A stretch of DNA of 53,831 bases from Bacillota bacterium (lineage in GTDB: Bacteria; Bacillota; Clostridia; Peptostreptococcales; Anaerovoracaceae), in the NCBI GenBank assembly GCA_016293805.1, contig JAEDDI010000006.1, positions 1-53,831 on the forward strand. Direction: 5' to 3'. Under the pieces are notes generated by a model, which was not told the origin of the DNA, made no database searches, and saw nothing but the letters and a program-made list of their open reading frames with translations. Below, one piece after another: positions 8,521 through 18,165 of this stretch. The position numbers and the translations under genes were made by a program. How positions within the stretch are numbered: the first letter of the stretch is position 1; each line of letters starts with the position of its first letter.

Positions 8521-10100
8521 ACTCCATATCCTCTTATGTATTTTCCGTTTACTCTGACAGTTCTGTAACCCACTCCATATGTTCTCTTCGAACTAAGATA
8601 TCTGTTTCCTTCTATGACTCTGATGCTGCTTCCCGAAACAGATTCCACAATTCCTACATGATCTGCCCAACCTGTGCAGTCTCCTTTGCCTGTGTCATTC
8701 CAGTCATAAAATATTATATCTCCCTGCTCGGGAACATATGAATCGCTTTCTATCCACAGGTTTCTCTTCCGGAGAAGATTTATCATCACCTGGCAGCTAC
8801 ATTCCCTTGGCAGTATATCTGTCAGATTTGACTTTAATATGACTGCAGACACGAAAGCCGCACACCATGGGTCAGTGTATTTCACCTTGTATTTTCTGGG
8901 CCTTGGTTTTACGCTGTTGTAACTGTCGATTATCTTCCTGTATTTCCGGTTTTTTTCACTGTACCCCAGCCAGTTTCTTGCCTTCCCTGCAAACAATGAC
9001 TTCCTGGTATAGCTGTACCACTGCGAGTATTTTCTCAATCCGTCCTTATCAGAGACCGCATATGCCCTGATTCGGATATATTGCGGCTTAGTTGCTGCCA
9101 CAGGACTCCCCATGTACTCTGTCACTGTCTTCCTGACTGTATTTCTGCCTTCAATATCATATCTGTCACATTCCGAATAGTCCTCAGATGTACTTATCTC
9201 TATCTCGTATCCGTCAGCTTCTTTTCCTGCTTTTCCCCACTCAATTGACAGACTGCTGTTTTTGCTGCTTACATATATGCTGCTGACAGACGAGGGAATT
9301 ATCTCAAATGACCTTAATGTCTGTCCATAGAAATTCCCTGTGCCTTTTATTGTTACAGAAGCGGTCCCAAGTTCAATGTTATTATCATATTCAAGGATAT
9401 AGTCTCTGTTCTTTGCTGCTCTGTACCCGTTATACTCAATGCTTATACCGCCTGTCTTCACCTTGCCTGTATAGCTTTCGGTTTCACGTAATGATATATC
9501 TGCACTGTTAATATCTGCCGGTCTGATTTCAAATTCCGTTTCAGCTCTGATTCCGCCGACAGATACTGCAGCCTTTGCCTTTCCCGCGTTCAGGTTGTTT
9601 TCATACGATACTGTATAATCATCACCTGCCGCTGTATAATCGCTGTATCTTACCGTCGCTTCCGGACATATTTTTTCTCCCGTGAATATATATGATGTCC
9701 TCTTTAATGATATAACGGGATATCTGAATCCCAGACTGTTTTCATATGCATACTCTTTCGCAGCACTTTCTCTCCCTCCGGTAATACTGCATTTAACTGC
9801 ATTATCCCCTATTTCTGTAACAGAATCGGGAATAAATATGCCGCGAAGACCGTAAAGTGATGAAAAAGCATTCTCTCCTATATATGTTATGCCGTCTCCA
9901 ACCATTACATATGATATTCCGGCTTCACTGCTCCACGGAGCTTCATTCACGGGATAGTCCCGCATTTTACCCGTACCTGAAATATACAGCACTCCTTCAC
10001 TTATACTCCAGGAGATACTTTCTTTTGCTTCTGCCGGTACAGAAAACACTGTCAGCACGAGAACAGCTGACAGCACCAGCGATAATACTCTCTTCCTCAA
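8508..10100 (-). CDS. Secreted protein with LRR_5-like, fibronectin-like and CHAP amidase domains
   Basis: The 530-residue product begins with a signal peptide (RVLSLVLSAVLVLTVFSVPAEA). Residues 30-125 carry a BspA-type leucine-rich repeat (VGDGITYIGENAFSSL, IFIPDSVTEIGDNAV). Residues 130-270 hold two repeated beta domains with the TYIFTG..YTVSYENN and ILEYDNNIELGTASVTIKGTGNF pattern common in clostridial surface proteins. A fibronectin III-like segment follows (about 270-370). The C-terminus (about 400-530) is a CHAP domain with DPWCAAFVSAV (catalytic Cys) and WADHVGIVES (catalytic His). It probably cleaves peptidoglycan. The start is TTG (complement of 10098-10100) seven bases after AAGGAG. 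It shares an operon with the two downstream genes. Confidence 0.82.
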   Translation of the reverse strand: MRKRVLSLVLSAVLVLTVFSVPAEAKESISWSISEGVLYISGTGKMRDYPVNEAPWSSEAGISYVMVGDGITYIGENAFSSLYGLRGIFIPDSVTEIGDNAVKCSITGGRESAAKEYAYENSLGFRYPVISLKRTSYIFTGEKICPEATVRYSDYTAAGDDYTVSYENNLNAGKAKAAVSVGGIRAETEFEIRPADINSADISLRETESYTGKVKTGGISIEYNGYRAAKNRDYILEYDNNIELGTASVTIKGTGNFYGQTLRSFEIIPSSVSSIYVSSKNSSLSIEWGKAGKEADGYEIEISTSEDYSECDRYDIEGRNTVRKTVTEYMGSPVAATKPQYIRIRAYAVSDKDGLRKYSQWYSYTRKSLFAGKARNWLGYSEKNRKYRKIIDSYNSVKPRPRKYKVKYTDPWCAAFVSAVILKSNLTDILPRECSCQVMINLLRKRNLWIESDSYVPEQGDIIFYDWNDTGKGDCTGWADHVGIVESVSGSSIRVIEGNRYLSSKRTYGVGYRTVRVNGKYIRGYGVWRD

Positions 10101-10160
10101 TCCCTCTCTCCTTATTCTTTTTCATAATTTTCCAGTATATCATAAAAGCTTGATACAAAC

Positions 10161-10183
10161 AAGGGAAGGCCATGCCTCCCCTT
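10161..10183 (-). terminator. Terminator after carB
   Basis: On the minus strand AAGGGGAGGC pairs with GCCTTCCCTT around ATG, followed by GTTTGT. The stem uses a G-U pair that becomes an A-C mismatch on the plus strand, so it points to minus-strand termination. Confidence 0.65.
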
Positions 10184-10187
10184 TATA

Positions 10188-13100
10188 CTATACCGGTTCA
10201 TATTCAGGCTCAACGCCCTTTTTCTTTATTCTTATACATCTGAGGAAAGCCTCCGCAGTATCCATGCAGGTTATAACTGTAACACCTTTTTCAATCGCCT
10301 TTCTTCTAAGCTTAAGTCCTCTTGTTCCCTTTCTGTTTCCGACATTGGCAACATTTATCAGGATCCTGATTCTGTCACCCATAACAGCAGGCGCATCATC
10401 AATTGAAATCATTTCTGCGTCAATACCCTCTTCATTAAGGAATTTAGCAGTTCCTTCTGATGCGGATATCGAATATCCCTCTTCCATATATTCTTTTACA
10501 ATTCTGGCTGTTTCACTGCTCTTGTTCGGCTCGTTTACAGAAACATAAATCTCGCCTTCAAGAGGCATGCCTGTTCTTGCTCCTTCAAAACCCTTAAGCA
10601 GTGCGATATCAAGGTCTTTATCTATACCCAGCGCCTCCCCTGTGGATTTCATTTCAGGTCCCAGCGCTATATCGGTATTAATCAGTTTTGCACCGGAGAA
10701 TACAGGTACCTTTACAGCGTACTTTTCCTTTTCAGGATAGCAGCCTGTCCCATATCCCAGATCTCTGAGTTTTTTGCCGAGCATTGTCTTGACCGCCAGT
10801 TCCACCATAGGTACCCCTGTTACCTTGCTCAGGATAGGCACTGTTCTTGATGCTCTCGGGTTAACCTCAATGACATAGACCTCGCTGCCGTCTGTCGCAT
10901 ACTGAATATTCACATGCCCTACTATGTGAAGTGCCTTGGATATTCTCTCGGTGTAGTCAATCATCTTCGCCTTAATCTCATCTGAAAGCGAGAAAGGCGG
11001 ATATACGGCTATACTGTCACCTGAATGAACACCTGTCCTTTCGACGTGTTCCATAATACCCGGAATAAGAATATCTTCTCCGTCTCCTATAGCATCGACT
11101 TCCATTTCTGTTCCCATAATATACTTGTCTATGAGAATAGGATGCTCTGTGGACAAGGATACTGCCTCTCTCATGTATTTATGGAGTTCCTCGTCTGAGA
11201 ACACAACCTGCATTGCACGCCCGCCAATTACATATGAAGGCCGCACCATCACAGGATAACCAAGGCTGTGTGCCGCTCTGAATGCCTCATCTTCTTCTGT
11301 AACTGCCACTCCTTTAGGTGCAGGAATTCCCAGTTCCGCAAGAAGATCCGAGAATTTTTCCCTGTCCTCTGCAAGATCAACATATTTAAATTCTGTTCCC
11401 AGAATATTAATTCCTCTCTTGTAAAGAGGTTCTGTCAGATTGAGCGCTGTCTGTCCTCCAAACTGAAGTATTACTCCAAGCGGTCTTTCCTTCTTTAGAA
11501 CATTCATGACATCATCGATGTGCAGTGCCTCAAAATACAGCTTGTCTGATGTGTCAAAGTCTGTACTTACAGTCTCAGGATTGTTGTTTATCATTATGGA
11601 TTCAAGACCCATGTCATTGATTGCCCATGCGCCGTGCACGCAGCTGTAGTCAAATTCGATTCCCTGCCCTATTCGAATCGGACCTGAGCCCACTACCAGG
11701 ATCTTGTCATTATCTGTAATTCTCGCTTCATCCTCATCATCATATGAAGAGTAATAGTATGGTGTGAGTGCTTCAAACTCGCCTCCGCAGGTATCAACCA
11801 TTTTATATACCGGGAATATGTCATGATAAATTCTCATGTCCTGGATAACATCCTTGGACACTCCCGATGCCTCAAGGATTGTACTCTCTGTAAGTCCCAT
11901 TTCTTCAGCTTCTCTGAGAAGCTGAGGTGTAAGCCTTTCTTCGCGGAGTCTTGCCTCCATATCAGTAATGTTCTTTATCTTGTTGAGGAACCACATGTCT
12001 ATCCCTGTCATATCATGCACTTCTTCAGGGGTCATCATGTTCTCTCTGTATATTCTTGCAATGGCGAATATCCTCTCATCATCCGCCTTTTTCAGTTTAG
12101 GGATAAGCTGTTCCTTCGACAGATTCTCAACATACGGGATCTTGATTCCGTCACACTTTGCTTCAAGTGCAGCAGTCGCCTTGAGAAGTGCACTCTCAAA
12201 TGTTCTTGAGATTGTCATAACCTCTCCTGTAGCCTGCATCTGAGTTCCTAATGTTCTGGAGGCTGTAACAAACTTGTCGAACGGGAACTTAGGGAACTTT
12301 ACAACACAGTAGTCCAGAGTCGGTTCAAAACATGCACTTGTCTGGCCTGTTACATAGTTTGACAGTTCATCAAGCGAGTACCCGAGTGCAATCTTTGCCG
12401 CAATCTTGGCTATAGGGTATCCTGCCGCCTTGGATGCCAGCGCTGACGATCTTGATACTCTCGGATTAACTTCTATTACGATGTATTCACTGGTCAGAGG
12501 ATTCAGTGCAAACTGAACATTGCATCCGCCTTCTATGCCCAGTGAGCGGATTATTCTGATTGCAGAATTTCGCAGCATCTGATACTCAGTATCTCTTAGA
12601 GTCTGAGTAGGTGCAACTACTATGCTGTCTCCAGTATGGATTCCTACCGGGTCAAGGTTTTCCATTGAACAGATAATTATGCAGTTGTCCTTGGCGTCAC
12701 GGATAACCTCATACTCGATTTCCTTCCAGCCGGCAACAGATTTCTCAAGAAGTATCTGACCTATTGCACTGGCTTCCATACCTCTTTGCGCCAGCACGTC
12801 TAGCTCTTCTCTGTTCTCAGCTATTCCTCCGCCTGTTCCTCCAAGCGTATATGCAGGACGCACGATTACCGGATATCCCACTTCATCTATAAAGTCATAA
12901 CACTCCTTCATATGGGTCGCAATAGTGCTCTGCGGTATCGGTTCCCCTATTTCAAGCATCAGTTCCTTGAAGGCTTCCCTGTCTTCCGCCTTCTTTATAC
13001 TGTCTTTGTTAACTCCAAGGAGTCTCGCTCCGTATTTTACAAAAATCCCTTTCTCGTCCAGTTCCATAGCAAGATTCAGGCCTGTCTGTCCTCCGAATCC

Positions 13101-13364
13101 TGCCAGAACGCCATCCGGTCTCTCCTTCTCTATTATCTTCTCAAGAGCATCCTCTGTAAGCGGCTCGATATATACTGTATCCGCTATGCCCTTGTCTGTC
13201 ATAATTGTCGCAGGGTTGCTGTTTACAAGCACGCATTCAATGCCTTCTTCTCTGATTGCCTTGCACGCCTGTGTTCCTGCATAATCGAATTCAGCCGCCT
13301 GTCCCACTATGATAGGCCCTGATCCGATTATGAGTATTTTCTTTAATTTGCTATTCTTTGGCAT
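10188..13364 (-). CDS. carB: Carbamoyl-phosphate synthase large subunit
   Basis: This protein makes carbamoyl phosphate from bicarbonate, two ATP and ammonia passed from CarA, feeding pyrimidines and arginine. The two homologous ATP-grasp halves are plain: KKILIIGSGPIIVGQAAEFDYAGTQA starts the first and DKILVVGSGPIRIGQGIEFDYSCVH the second. VEVNPRVSRSSALASKATGY-type and VEVNPRASRTVPILSKVTG metal/ATP sites are present, and an MGS-like allosteric domain ends the protein. Length (1058 aa) is normal. I place the start at the ATG at 13364, eight bases after GGGAAG; an in-frame GTG at 13373 would give three more residues. It overlaps the carA end by 14 bases, implying translational coupling. Confidence 0.97.
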   Translation of the reverse strand: MPKNSKLKKILIIGSGPIIVGQAAEFDYAGTQACKAIREEGIECVLVNSNPATIMTDKGIADTVYIEPLTEDALEKIIEKERPDGVLAGFGGQTGLNLAMELDEKGIFVKYGARLLGVNKDSIKKAEDREAFKELMLEIGEPIPQSTIATHMKECYDFIDEVGYPVIVRPAYTLGGTGGGIAENREELDVLAQRGMEASAIGQILLEKSVAGWKEIEYEVIRDAKDNCIIICSMENLDPVGIHTGDSIVVAPTQTLRDTEYQMLRNSAIRIIRSLGIEGGCNVQFALNPLTSEYIVIEVNPRVSRSSALASKAAGYPIAKIAAKIALGYSLDELSNYVTGQTSACFEPTLDYCVVKFPKFPFDKFVTASRTLGTQMQATGEVMTISRTFESALLKATAALEAKCDGIKIPYVENLSKEQLIPKLKKADDERIFAIARIYRENMMTPEEVHDMTGIDMWFLNKIKNITDMEARLREERLTPQLLREAEEMGLTESTILEASGVSKDVIQDMRIYHDIFPVYKMVDTCGGEFEALTPYYYSSYDDEDEARITDNDKILVVGSGPIRIGQGIEFDYSCVHGAWAINDMGLESIMINNNPETVSTDFDTSDKLYFEALHIDDVMNVLKKERPLGVILQFGGQTALNLTEPLYKRGINILGTEFKYVDLAEDREKFSDLLAELGIPAPKGVAVTEEDEAFRAAHSLGYPVMVRPSYVIGGRAMQVVFSDEELHKYMREAVSLSTEHPILIDKYIMGTEMEVDAIGDGEDILIPGIMEHVERTGVHSGDSIAVYPPFSLSDEIKAKMIDYTERISKALHIVGHVNIQYATDGSEVYVIEVNPRASRTVPILSKVTGVPMVELAVKTMLGKKLRDLGYGTGCYPEKEKYAVKVPVFSGAKLINTDIALGPEMKSTGEALGIDKDLDIALLKGFEGARTGMPLEGEIYVSVNEPNKSSETARIVKEYMEEGYSISASEGTAKFLNEEGIDAEMISIDDAPAVMGDRIRILINVANVGNRKGTRGLKLRRKAIEKGVTVITCMDTAEAFLRCIRIKKKGVEPEYEPV

Positions 13365-14433
13365 TTGTCTCACTTCCCATCATAGTAATAAATTTATCAA
13401 AAAGATATGCGGTATCCTGCGGGCCCGGCGATGCCTCAGGATGGAACTGAACAGAGAAAACAGGCAAAGTCCTGTGACGCATTCCCTCCACAGTCATATC
13501 ATTGAGATTGATGTGTGTCATCTCCATGCCTCTGAAGATGAGCGAGTCTCCGTTTACAGCATATCCGTGATTCTGAGATGTAATATATGATTTGCCGGTA
13601 TCCTTGTCAAATACTCCGTGATTGCCGCCTCTGTGACCGTATTTGAGTTTGTATGTGCTTCCTCCGAGAGCAAGTGCAAGAACCTGATGCCCCATGCATA
13701 TTCCGAACACCGGTATCTCTCCTATGAATTTCTTGATCTCCTCTACAGCTTCAGTTGCCTCTGCCGGATCTCCGGGGCCGTTTGTCAGGAATATCCCATG
13801 CGGATGGATACTCATCATTTCCTCTGCAGATGTTCCGTAGGGGAAAATATGAATATCACAGTTTCTTTTTTTGAAACTCTCAATTATATTCCCTTTAACA
13901 CCGAAATCCATTATTGCAACCCTGTATCCGTCTCCCGGTATATGTATATACTCTGAAGTCCCGGCCTCTTTCATCCAGTCACCTCTCAGAGGAGTGCTGT
14001 TGCAGATTTCCCTGAGCCTTGAAACACTTAAGTCTTCATTTGAAATGACGCATTTTACTGTACCCTCTTTGCGGATTCTCTTGGTAATCTTCCTCGTGTC
14101 AACGCCATAAACTCCGGGAATACCCTGCTGCTTCAGCCAGTCATCTATATTCATTTCACTCGCAGCATTCGAAGGCTCAAAAGATATATCCTTGGCTATG
14201 AATCCCATGGCATGTATCTTATCCGATTCCATATCACTGCTGTTTATTCCATAATTCCCTATAAGGGGGTAAGTCATTGTAATCACCTGACCCGAATACG
14301 ACGGGTCAGTCAGTATCTCCTGATATCCGCTCATCGAAGTGTTGAATACCAGTTCACCCACATTGGTAGCAGGTGCACCGAAACCATATCCTTTAAACAG
14401 GCTTCCGTCTTCAAGATATATTAAGCCCTTCAT
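13351..14433 (-). CDS. carA: Carbamoyl-phosphate synthase small (glutaminase) subunit
   Basis: CarA hydrolyses glutamine and channels ammonia to CarB. The N-terminal domain opens with GLIYLEDGSLFKGYGFGA and includes MSGYQEILTDPSYSGQ. The class I amidotransferase domain contains FLTNGPGDPAE, the nucleophile elbow FGICMGHQVLALALGG, and SVQFHPEASPGPQDT with the catalytic His and Glu. The protein is 360 residues, normal for the family. The ATG at 14433 is preferred over one nine bases upstream because AAAGGA lies nine bases before it. A strong promoter lies directly upstream; the short leader leaves no space for PyrR attenuation. Confidence 0.97.
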   Translation of the reverse strand: MKGLIYLEDGSLFKGYGFGAPATNVGELVFNTSMSGYQEILTDPSYSGQVITMTYPLIGNYGINSSDMESDKIHAMGFIAKDISFEPSNAASEMNIDDWLKQQGIPGVYGVDTRKITKRIRKEGTVKCVISNEDLSVSRLREICNSTPLRGDWMKEAGTSEYIHIPGDGYRVAIMDFGVKGNIIESFKKRNCDIHIFPYGTSAEEMMSIHPHGIFLTNGPGDPAEATEAVEEIKKFIGEIPVFGICMGHQVLALALGGSTYKLKYGHRGGNHGVFDKDTGKSYITSQNHGYAVNGDSLIFRGMEMTHINLNDMTVEGMRHRTLPVFSVQFHPEASPGPQDTAYLFDKFITMMGSETNAKE

Positions 14434-14464
14434 ATTTATCATTCCTTTCTAACATATTGCATAA

Positions 14465-14493
14465 ATTATACACCACTATTCATATATATTCAA
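14465..14493 (-). promoter_or_regulatory. carAB promoter
   Basis: On the minus strand TTGAAT (complement of 14488-14493) and TATAAT (complement of 14465-14470) are 17 bases apart, a near-consensus sigma-A promoter. The expected transcript start is near 14458, giving a leader of about 25 bases. Confidence 0.8.
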
Positions 14494-14535
14494 TATCTAT
14501 GCATAAAAATATATAGATTTTATCACAAATACACC

Positions 14536-14561
14536 AAAACCCCATAATTTAATGGGGTTTT
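14536..14561. terminator. Bidirectional terminator between vanY-like gene and carAB
   Basis: AAAACCCCAT and ATGGGGTTTT form an AT-flanked GC stem with T-runs on both strands. It lies just after the stop of the carboxypeptidase gene on the minus strand. Confidence 0.8.
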
Positions 14562-14573
14562 CAGTATATTTAT

Positions 14574-15701
14574 TCATCTATATCTGCTCGTTATTCCATA
14601 ATATTCCTCCATGGAAAGCCACTTTCCGCCGTTGTACAGTTTCTCTGCGAGAGTTTTTCCCACATAGCGGACATGCCATGGTTCGTATTTGTAGCCTGTA
14701 TTGTACGACTTTCCTTCAGGATATCTTATTACGAACCCGTATTTCCAGCAGTTACGGGACAGCCACTTAGCCTCTTTTGTTCCTGCAAACCAGTCTTTTA
14801 CGATGTTAAGATCAAGCGCAAGTCCGCTCTGATGCTCCGAATGTCCCGGTCTTGCCGAGAAGACATCTGCAGTGCTCCGGCCGTACATGCTTTTGTAGCT
14901 GCCATATAGAGACTTCTGAGTTCCGTAGGATCTGTATCCAGATGAAATGTACAGATTGATTCCGTCTGCTGCTGCAGCTTTCTTCATGGCTTCCCATGCC
15001 GCTTTTGTATTGTTCGTTATTCCCGGTGCATATGAAGAAGGCAGGCTGAATGTCTTGTTGACTATAAGGTGCCCGTCAACATATGTTCTGCCTGCTTTTT
15101 TGTACCAGGCGTGATATTTGAACGATTTTACAGGAGACCAGCTTCCGAAGTATCTAACACCGCCTGCTTCTGTATACGCTCTGACCCTGATATAGTATCT
15201 GCAATCATATTTTAGCCCGGTCAGTACGGCTTTCTTAGACGATGTATCCGTCTTTCTATAATCTTTGAATTCACGGGAAAGGGAATACTGTACCTCATAT
15301 CCGCTGCATCGGCCTGTACAGTTCCATGTCAGCTTCATCTTTTTGCTGAAGATGTTCTCTGCAGTTACCGTCCGAACCCTTTCAGGAAGTGCAGCTGCTG
15401 AGATTTCCTCACAGCTTTCTCCATAATACAGCCTGAAAGAATACACTCTTCCGGCCTCAAGGTTTGAAACAGTGCATTCTGATTCGCTTGTCTGAAGATA
15501 AAGTTCATATTCATTGCTGCCTTCAGAATTCATATATATACTGTAAACGCCGTTATGCACATCATTCCACGACAGCGTGATACTGTCTTTTGTGTATGAA
15601 TCTGCCGCAAGTCCGGCAGATGAGTCATTCGCATATGCAGCTGCTGAATAAGCAGACACAATTACAAGGAAAACGGCAAGCATTAAAAAGCTCTTTCTCA
15701 T
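14574..15701 (-). CDS. Secreted VanY-type D-Ala-D-Ala carboxypeptidase with fibronectin III-like repeats
   Basis: The 375-residue protein starts with a signal peptide (MRKSFLMLAVFLVIVSAYSA). Two fibronectin III-like segments occupy about residues 30-200 (YTKDSITLSWNDV; KMKLTWNCTGRCSGYEVQYS). The C-terminal M15B peptidase domain has SSGYRSYGTQ, PGHSEHQSGLALDLN and EPWHVRYVG, supplying the zinc-binding His, Asp and His and the catalytic Glu. It trims D-alanine from peptidoglycan stem peptides outside the cell. I choose the ATG at 15699-15701 rather than a longer frame because it begins the signal peptide and overlaps the PrsW stop as TGATG, a coupled restart. Confidence 0.88.
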   Translation of the reverse strand: MRKSFLMLAVFLVIVSAYSAAAYANDSSAGLAADSYTKDSITLSWNDVHNGVYSIYMNSEGSNEYELYLQTSESECTVSNLEAGRVYSFRLYYGESCEEISAAALPERVRTVTAENIFSKKMKLTWNCTGRCSGYEVQYSLSREFKDYRKTDTSSKKAVLTGLKYDCRYYIRVRAYTEAGGVRYFGSWSPVKSFKYHAWYKKAGRTYVDGHLIVNKTFSLPSSYAPGITNNTKAAWEAMKKAAAADGINLYISSGYRSYGTQKSLYGSYKSMYGRSTADVFSARPGHSEHQSGLALDLNIVKDWFAGTKEAKWLSRNCWKYGFVIRYPEGKSYNTGYKYEPWHVRYVGKTLAEKLYNGGKWLSMEEYYGITSRYR

Positions 15702-16660
15702 CAGTAAAACAGCGTTCCTCCCAGAAAATATCCTCCACCCACCAGAAGTATTCCCCCTATTACAACTGCTGCCTTTGCGGCAGTATTCGCTCCCCTTCTG
15801 ATACCGATAATTCCAAGAATTACAGCAAGAAGCGAAGGAATCATAAATACTCCGGAAGTGAGTGCCGATACTATTGCGCACACAAGCGCAGCAATGCTCA
15901 CGCCGTCTGTCTCTTTAAGCGATGACGTCGAATATGAAGGAACAAATTCATATGACTCTTCTGAAGCATAAAAAGCCATCATGTAATCATCCTTTTCGAG
16001 GGCATTAATCGTTCTGATTCCTGCAACATATACCAGTGCTGTAAATCCCAGCAGAAGAAATGCCGAGTACTGCATATCCCACATCGCAAATGTATCATAT
16101 GTGCCGTGCACAGCTATCGCTGCTGCAACTCCCTGAAGCTGAAGAGCAAACGCCCTGCTTGTTTCTCCACGCACATGACAGTATTTTGCCATTCCAAAGA
16201 ATGCTCCCATGAACACTCCGCAGAAAGCATGAAGCGGCACAGCAAGGAACGCTCTTGTTACGGCCACGGATATTCCTCCATCCATAACATAAAGAACATT
16301 CTCAAGACATGCAAACCCTATTGCAGTGGAAACACCATAGACAATCCCGTCGAACCGGTAGTCGAACTCTCTGTTCCGCCATATTCCAGCCTTGAGAAAT
16401 GCAAACTTGCACACTTCCTCTATAAGGCCTGCAGAAAAAAACGCTACTGTAAATGCCGCAGGAAGACTTCCTTCCGCAAACGAAGGAAGCAGTCTTGCCA
16501 TCACACTTTCAAGATATGCGGCCGGAAGGCATGACAATGCACCCAGTACTACCATTCTGACTATGAGCGGCACCGGTTCCTTCTCAACTTTATCTCTTCT
16601 GAAAATATATATTACTATAAGTATTCCCGGCAGAAGAGCCAGAAACATAAGCCTTGACAT
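15701..16660 (-). CDS. PrsW-family intramembrane metalloprotease
   Basis: The 319-residue polytopic protein has the PrsW hallmarks: a first helix followed by RRDKVEKEPVPLI, FFSAGLIEEVCKFAFLKAGIW with the EExxK-type motif, FDYRFDGIVYGVSTAIGFACLEN, and PLHAFCGVFMGAFFG with a zinc-ligand His. In Bacillus subtilis PrsW cleaves the anti-sigma factor RsiW. The C-terminal 70 residues add a second hydrophobic module (two glycine-rich helices) resembling DUF4190-type tails. The ATG lies after GAGAGG, and the gene starts 12 bases after the sir2 stop. An ECF sigma/anti-sigma pair lies far away at 45 kb; any link is speculative. Confidence 0.85.
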   Translation of the reverse strand: MSRLMFLALLPGILIVIYIFRRDKVEKEPVPLIVRMVVLGALSCLPAAYLESVMARLLPSFAEGSLPAAFTVAFFSAGLIEEVCKFAFLKAGIWRNREFDYRFDGIVYGVSTAIGFACLENVLYVMDGGISVAVTRAFLAVPLHAFCGVFMGAFFGMAKYCHVRGETSRAFALQLQGVAAAIAVHGTYDTFAMWDMQYSAFLLLGFTALVYVAGIRTINALEKDDYMMAFYASEESYEFVPSYSTSSLKETDGVSIAALVCAIVSALTSGVFMIPSLLAVILGIIGIRRGANTAAKAAVVIGGILLVGGGYFLGGTLFY

Positions 16661-16671
16661 ATTTATCCTCT

Positions 16672-17385
16672 CTATTCTCCCAGAACTTCCCCTATCGGTT
16701 CACGAATTACAAGATCCGCTTTTCCGTCGTAAGAAGTCTCACCTTTGTTTATGAGGATGATGTTATCCCCTCTGAAATACTGAATAAATCCGGCAGCCGG
16801 ATATACATTTAGCGATGTTCCCCCGATTATGAGAGTGTCGCAGTTTTCGATTGCTCTGACTGAACTTATTATAGTGTTCTCATCAAGCCCCTCCTCATAA
16901 AGAACAACGTCCGGCTTAACAACACCGCCGCATTTCCTGCACCGCGGGATTCCTTCCGAATCTATAACATACTGAAGATTATGAAACTCTCCGCAGTCCA
17001 TACAGTAGTTTCTGTGAACGCTTCCATGCAGCTCATATACTGTTCTGCTTCCCGCCTTCTGATGAAGTCCGTCAATGTTCTGTGTAACAACAGCTTTCAG
17101 TCTGCTCTCCTGCTCAAGACGGGCAAGAGCAATATGGGCCTTGTTAGGCATCGCATCCGGATACAGAAGATTCTTCTTGTAATAGTCATAGAATACATCC
17201 ATCTTCTGAACAAAGAAGGTGTGGCTTAACATCTGTTCGGGTGAATATCCGTATTCGCTCCTGGCTCTGTAAAGCCCCGACTCTGATCGGAAGTCCGGAA
17301 TATTACTTTCAGTGGACACTCCTGCTCCTCCAAAGAATACTATACTCCCGCTTCTGTCGATTATTCTCTTTACTCTTTCGTCCAT
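16672..17385 (-). CDS. Sir2-family NAD-dependent protein deacylase
   Basis: The 237-residue sirtuin removes acyl groups from lysines using NAD+. It contains GGAGVSTESNIPDFRS (about 19-34, NAD-binding), TQNIDGLHQKAG (101-112), the catalytic His in ELHGSV (H120), and four zinc cysteines at 128, 131, 149 and 152. IIGGTSLNVYPAAG completes the Rossmann site. Length and motifs indicate a complete CobB-like enzyme. GGAGG lies nine bases before the ATG. It sits between a putative DNA-repair gene pair upstream (45-base gap) and prsW downstream, so a shared operon is likely though no functional link is known to me. Confidence 0.93.
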   Translation of the reverse strand: MDERVKRIIDRSGSIVFFGGAGVSTESNIPDFRSESGLYRARSEYGYSPEQMLSHTFFVQKMDVFYDYYKKNLLYPDAMPNKAHIALARLEQESRLKAVVTQNIDGLHQKAGSRTVYELHGSVHRNYCMDCGEFHNLQYVIDSEGIPRCRKCGGVVKPDVVLYEEGLDENTIISSVRAIENCDTLIIGGTSLNVYPAAGFIQYFRGDNIILINKGETSYDGKADLVIREPIGEVLGE

Positions 17386-17430
17386 CTGATAACACCTCCA
17401 ACAAGATTATATTATCAGAGCGGGCTATTG

Positions 17431-18165
17431 TCAAAATTTCATCTCAGTCAGATTCTTCCAGTATTTTACCGGCATCATGTTCTTCTGGCAGCGTTCGTTC
17501 CTTCTCTGTTCGATTGCAATCGAATCGAAGTATTTTTTCCAGAGATTCTGATACATCATTTCATCCTCTGCAAGCTGTTCTCTTCTGAAATCGTCAAACT
17601 CGCACACTGCCCATCTTCCCTTTAGTGATACGACAGCCTTGTTTCTTCCTTTGTCATGAATAATGAATGATTCTCCTCTGAATCTGTCACTGAAATGTTC
17701 TGCAATAAGTTCAATAATATCATGTTCGGGCTCACAGGGAGCATATGCCGCTCCGGTCCTGAGGTATTCAAACCTCAGAAGCCCCAGCATCTTGTCAATC
17801 TCTCTTGCCACCTTGCTGTCGGCATTCGAAAACGCGCTTACCACAGGATTGCCGTGAAAACCCGATATGTCTTTCTTCGCTGAAAACCCCAGTCTCAGAT
17901 AATTAAGAATAATCATCTCTCTATCCTTAACCGACGAAAGAAAAACCCTGTAAATTCTCCTCACATCATATGCGGAAAAAGCTTTCTCAATGGCAATGTA
18001 CACTTTGTCTGCAAGCATCATGTTCGTCTCACAGTACTGCGATTTCCTCAGAATATTCTCCTGATATACATCAGAAACATATATTCCTTCTGCCTTTTCC
18101 GTATAGTAGTGCCTGTAGACACATGTCAGAAATCCGTCAAATGTTCCGTCATACAAGTAATCCAA
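17431..18165 (-). CDS. TIGR03915-type putative DNA repair partner protein
   Basis: This 244-residue protein matches in pattern the family that accompanies radical SAM DNA modification/repair proteins: it begins LDYLYDGTFDGFLTCVYRHYY and ends with HDKGRNKAVVSLKGRWAVCEFDDF and the RRNERCQKNMMPVKYWKNLTE tail. In some bacteria the homologue is fused to a uracil-DNA-glycosylase-like domain; that extension is absent here. The biochemical role is unknown. I place the start at TTG (18165), because GAGGAG lies seven bases before it and the family begins at this residue; the longer ATG frame would overlap the radical SAM gene by 56 bases. Overlap with the radical SAM gene is 17 bases. Confidence 0.8.
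   Translation of the reverse strand: MDYLYDGTFDGFLTCVYRHYYTEKAEGIYVSDVYQENILRKSQYCETNMMLADKVYIAIEKAFSAYDVRRIYRVFLSSVKDREMIILNYLRLGFSAKKDISGFHGNPVVSAFSNADSKVAREIDKMLGLLRFEYLRTGAAYAPCEPEHDIIELIAEHFSDRFRGESFIIHDKGRNKAVVSLKGRWAVCEFDDFRREQLAEDEMMYQNLWKKYFDSIAIEQRRNERCQKNMMPVKYWKNLTEMKF

Noticed and set aside
11823..13322. Several plus-strand frames of 90-136 codons opposite carB
   Set aside because: They are antisense shadows of a strongly conserved gene, with cysteine- and leucine-rich low-complexity translations.
14443..14535. PyrR attenuator or arginine operator ahead of carAB
   Set aside because: The predicted leader is only about 25 bases, too short for attenuation, and no ARG box palindrome is visible.
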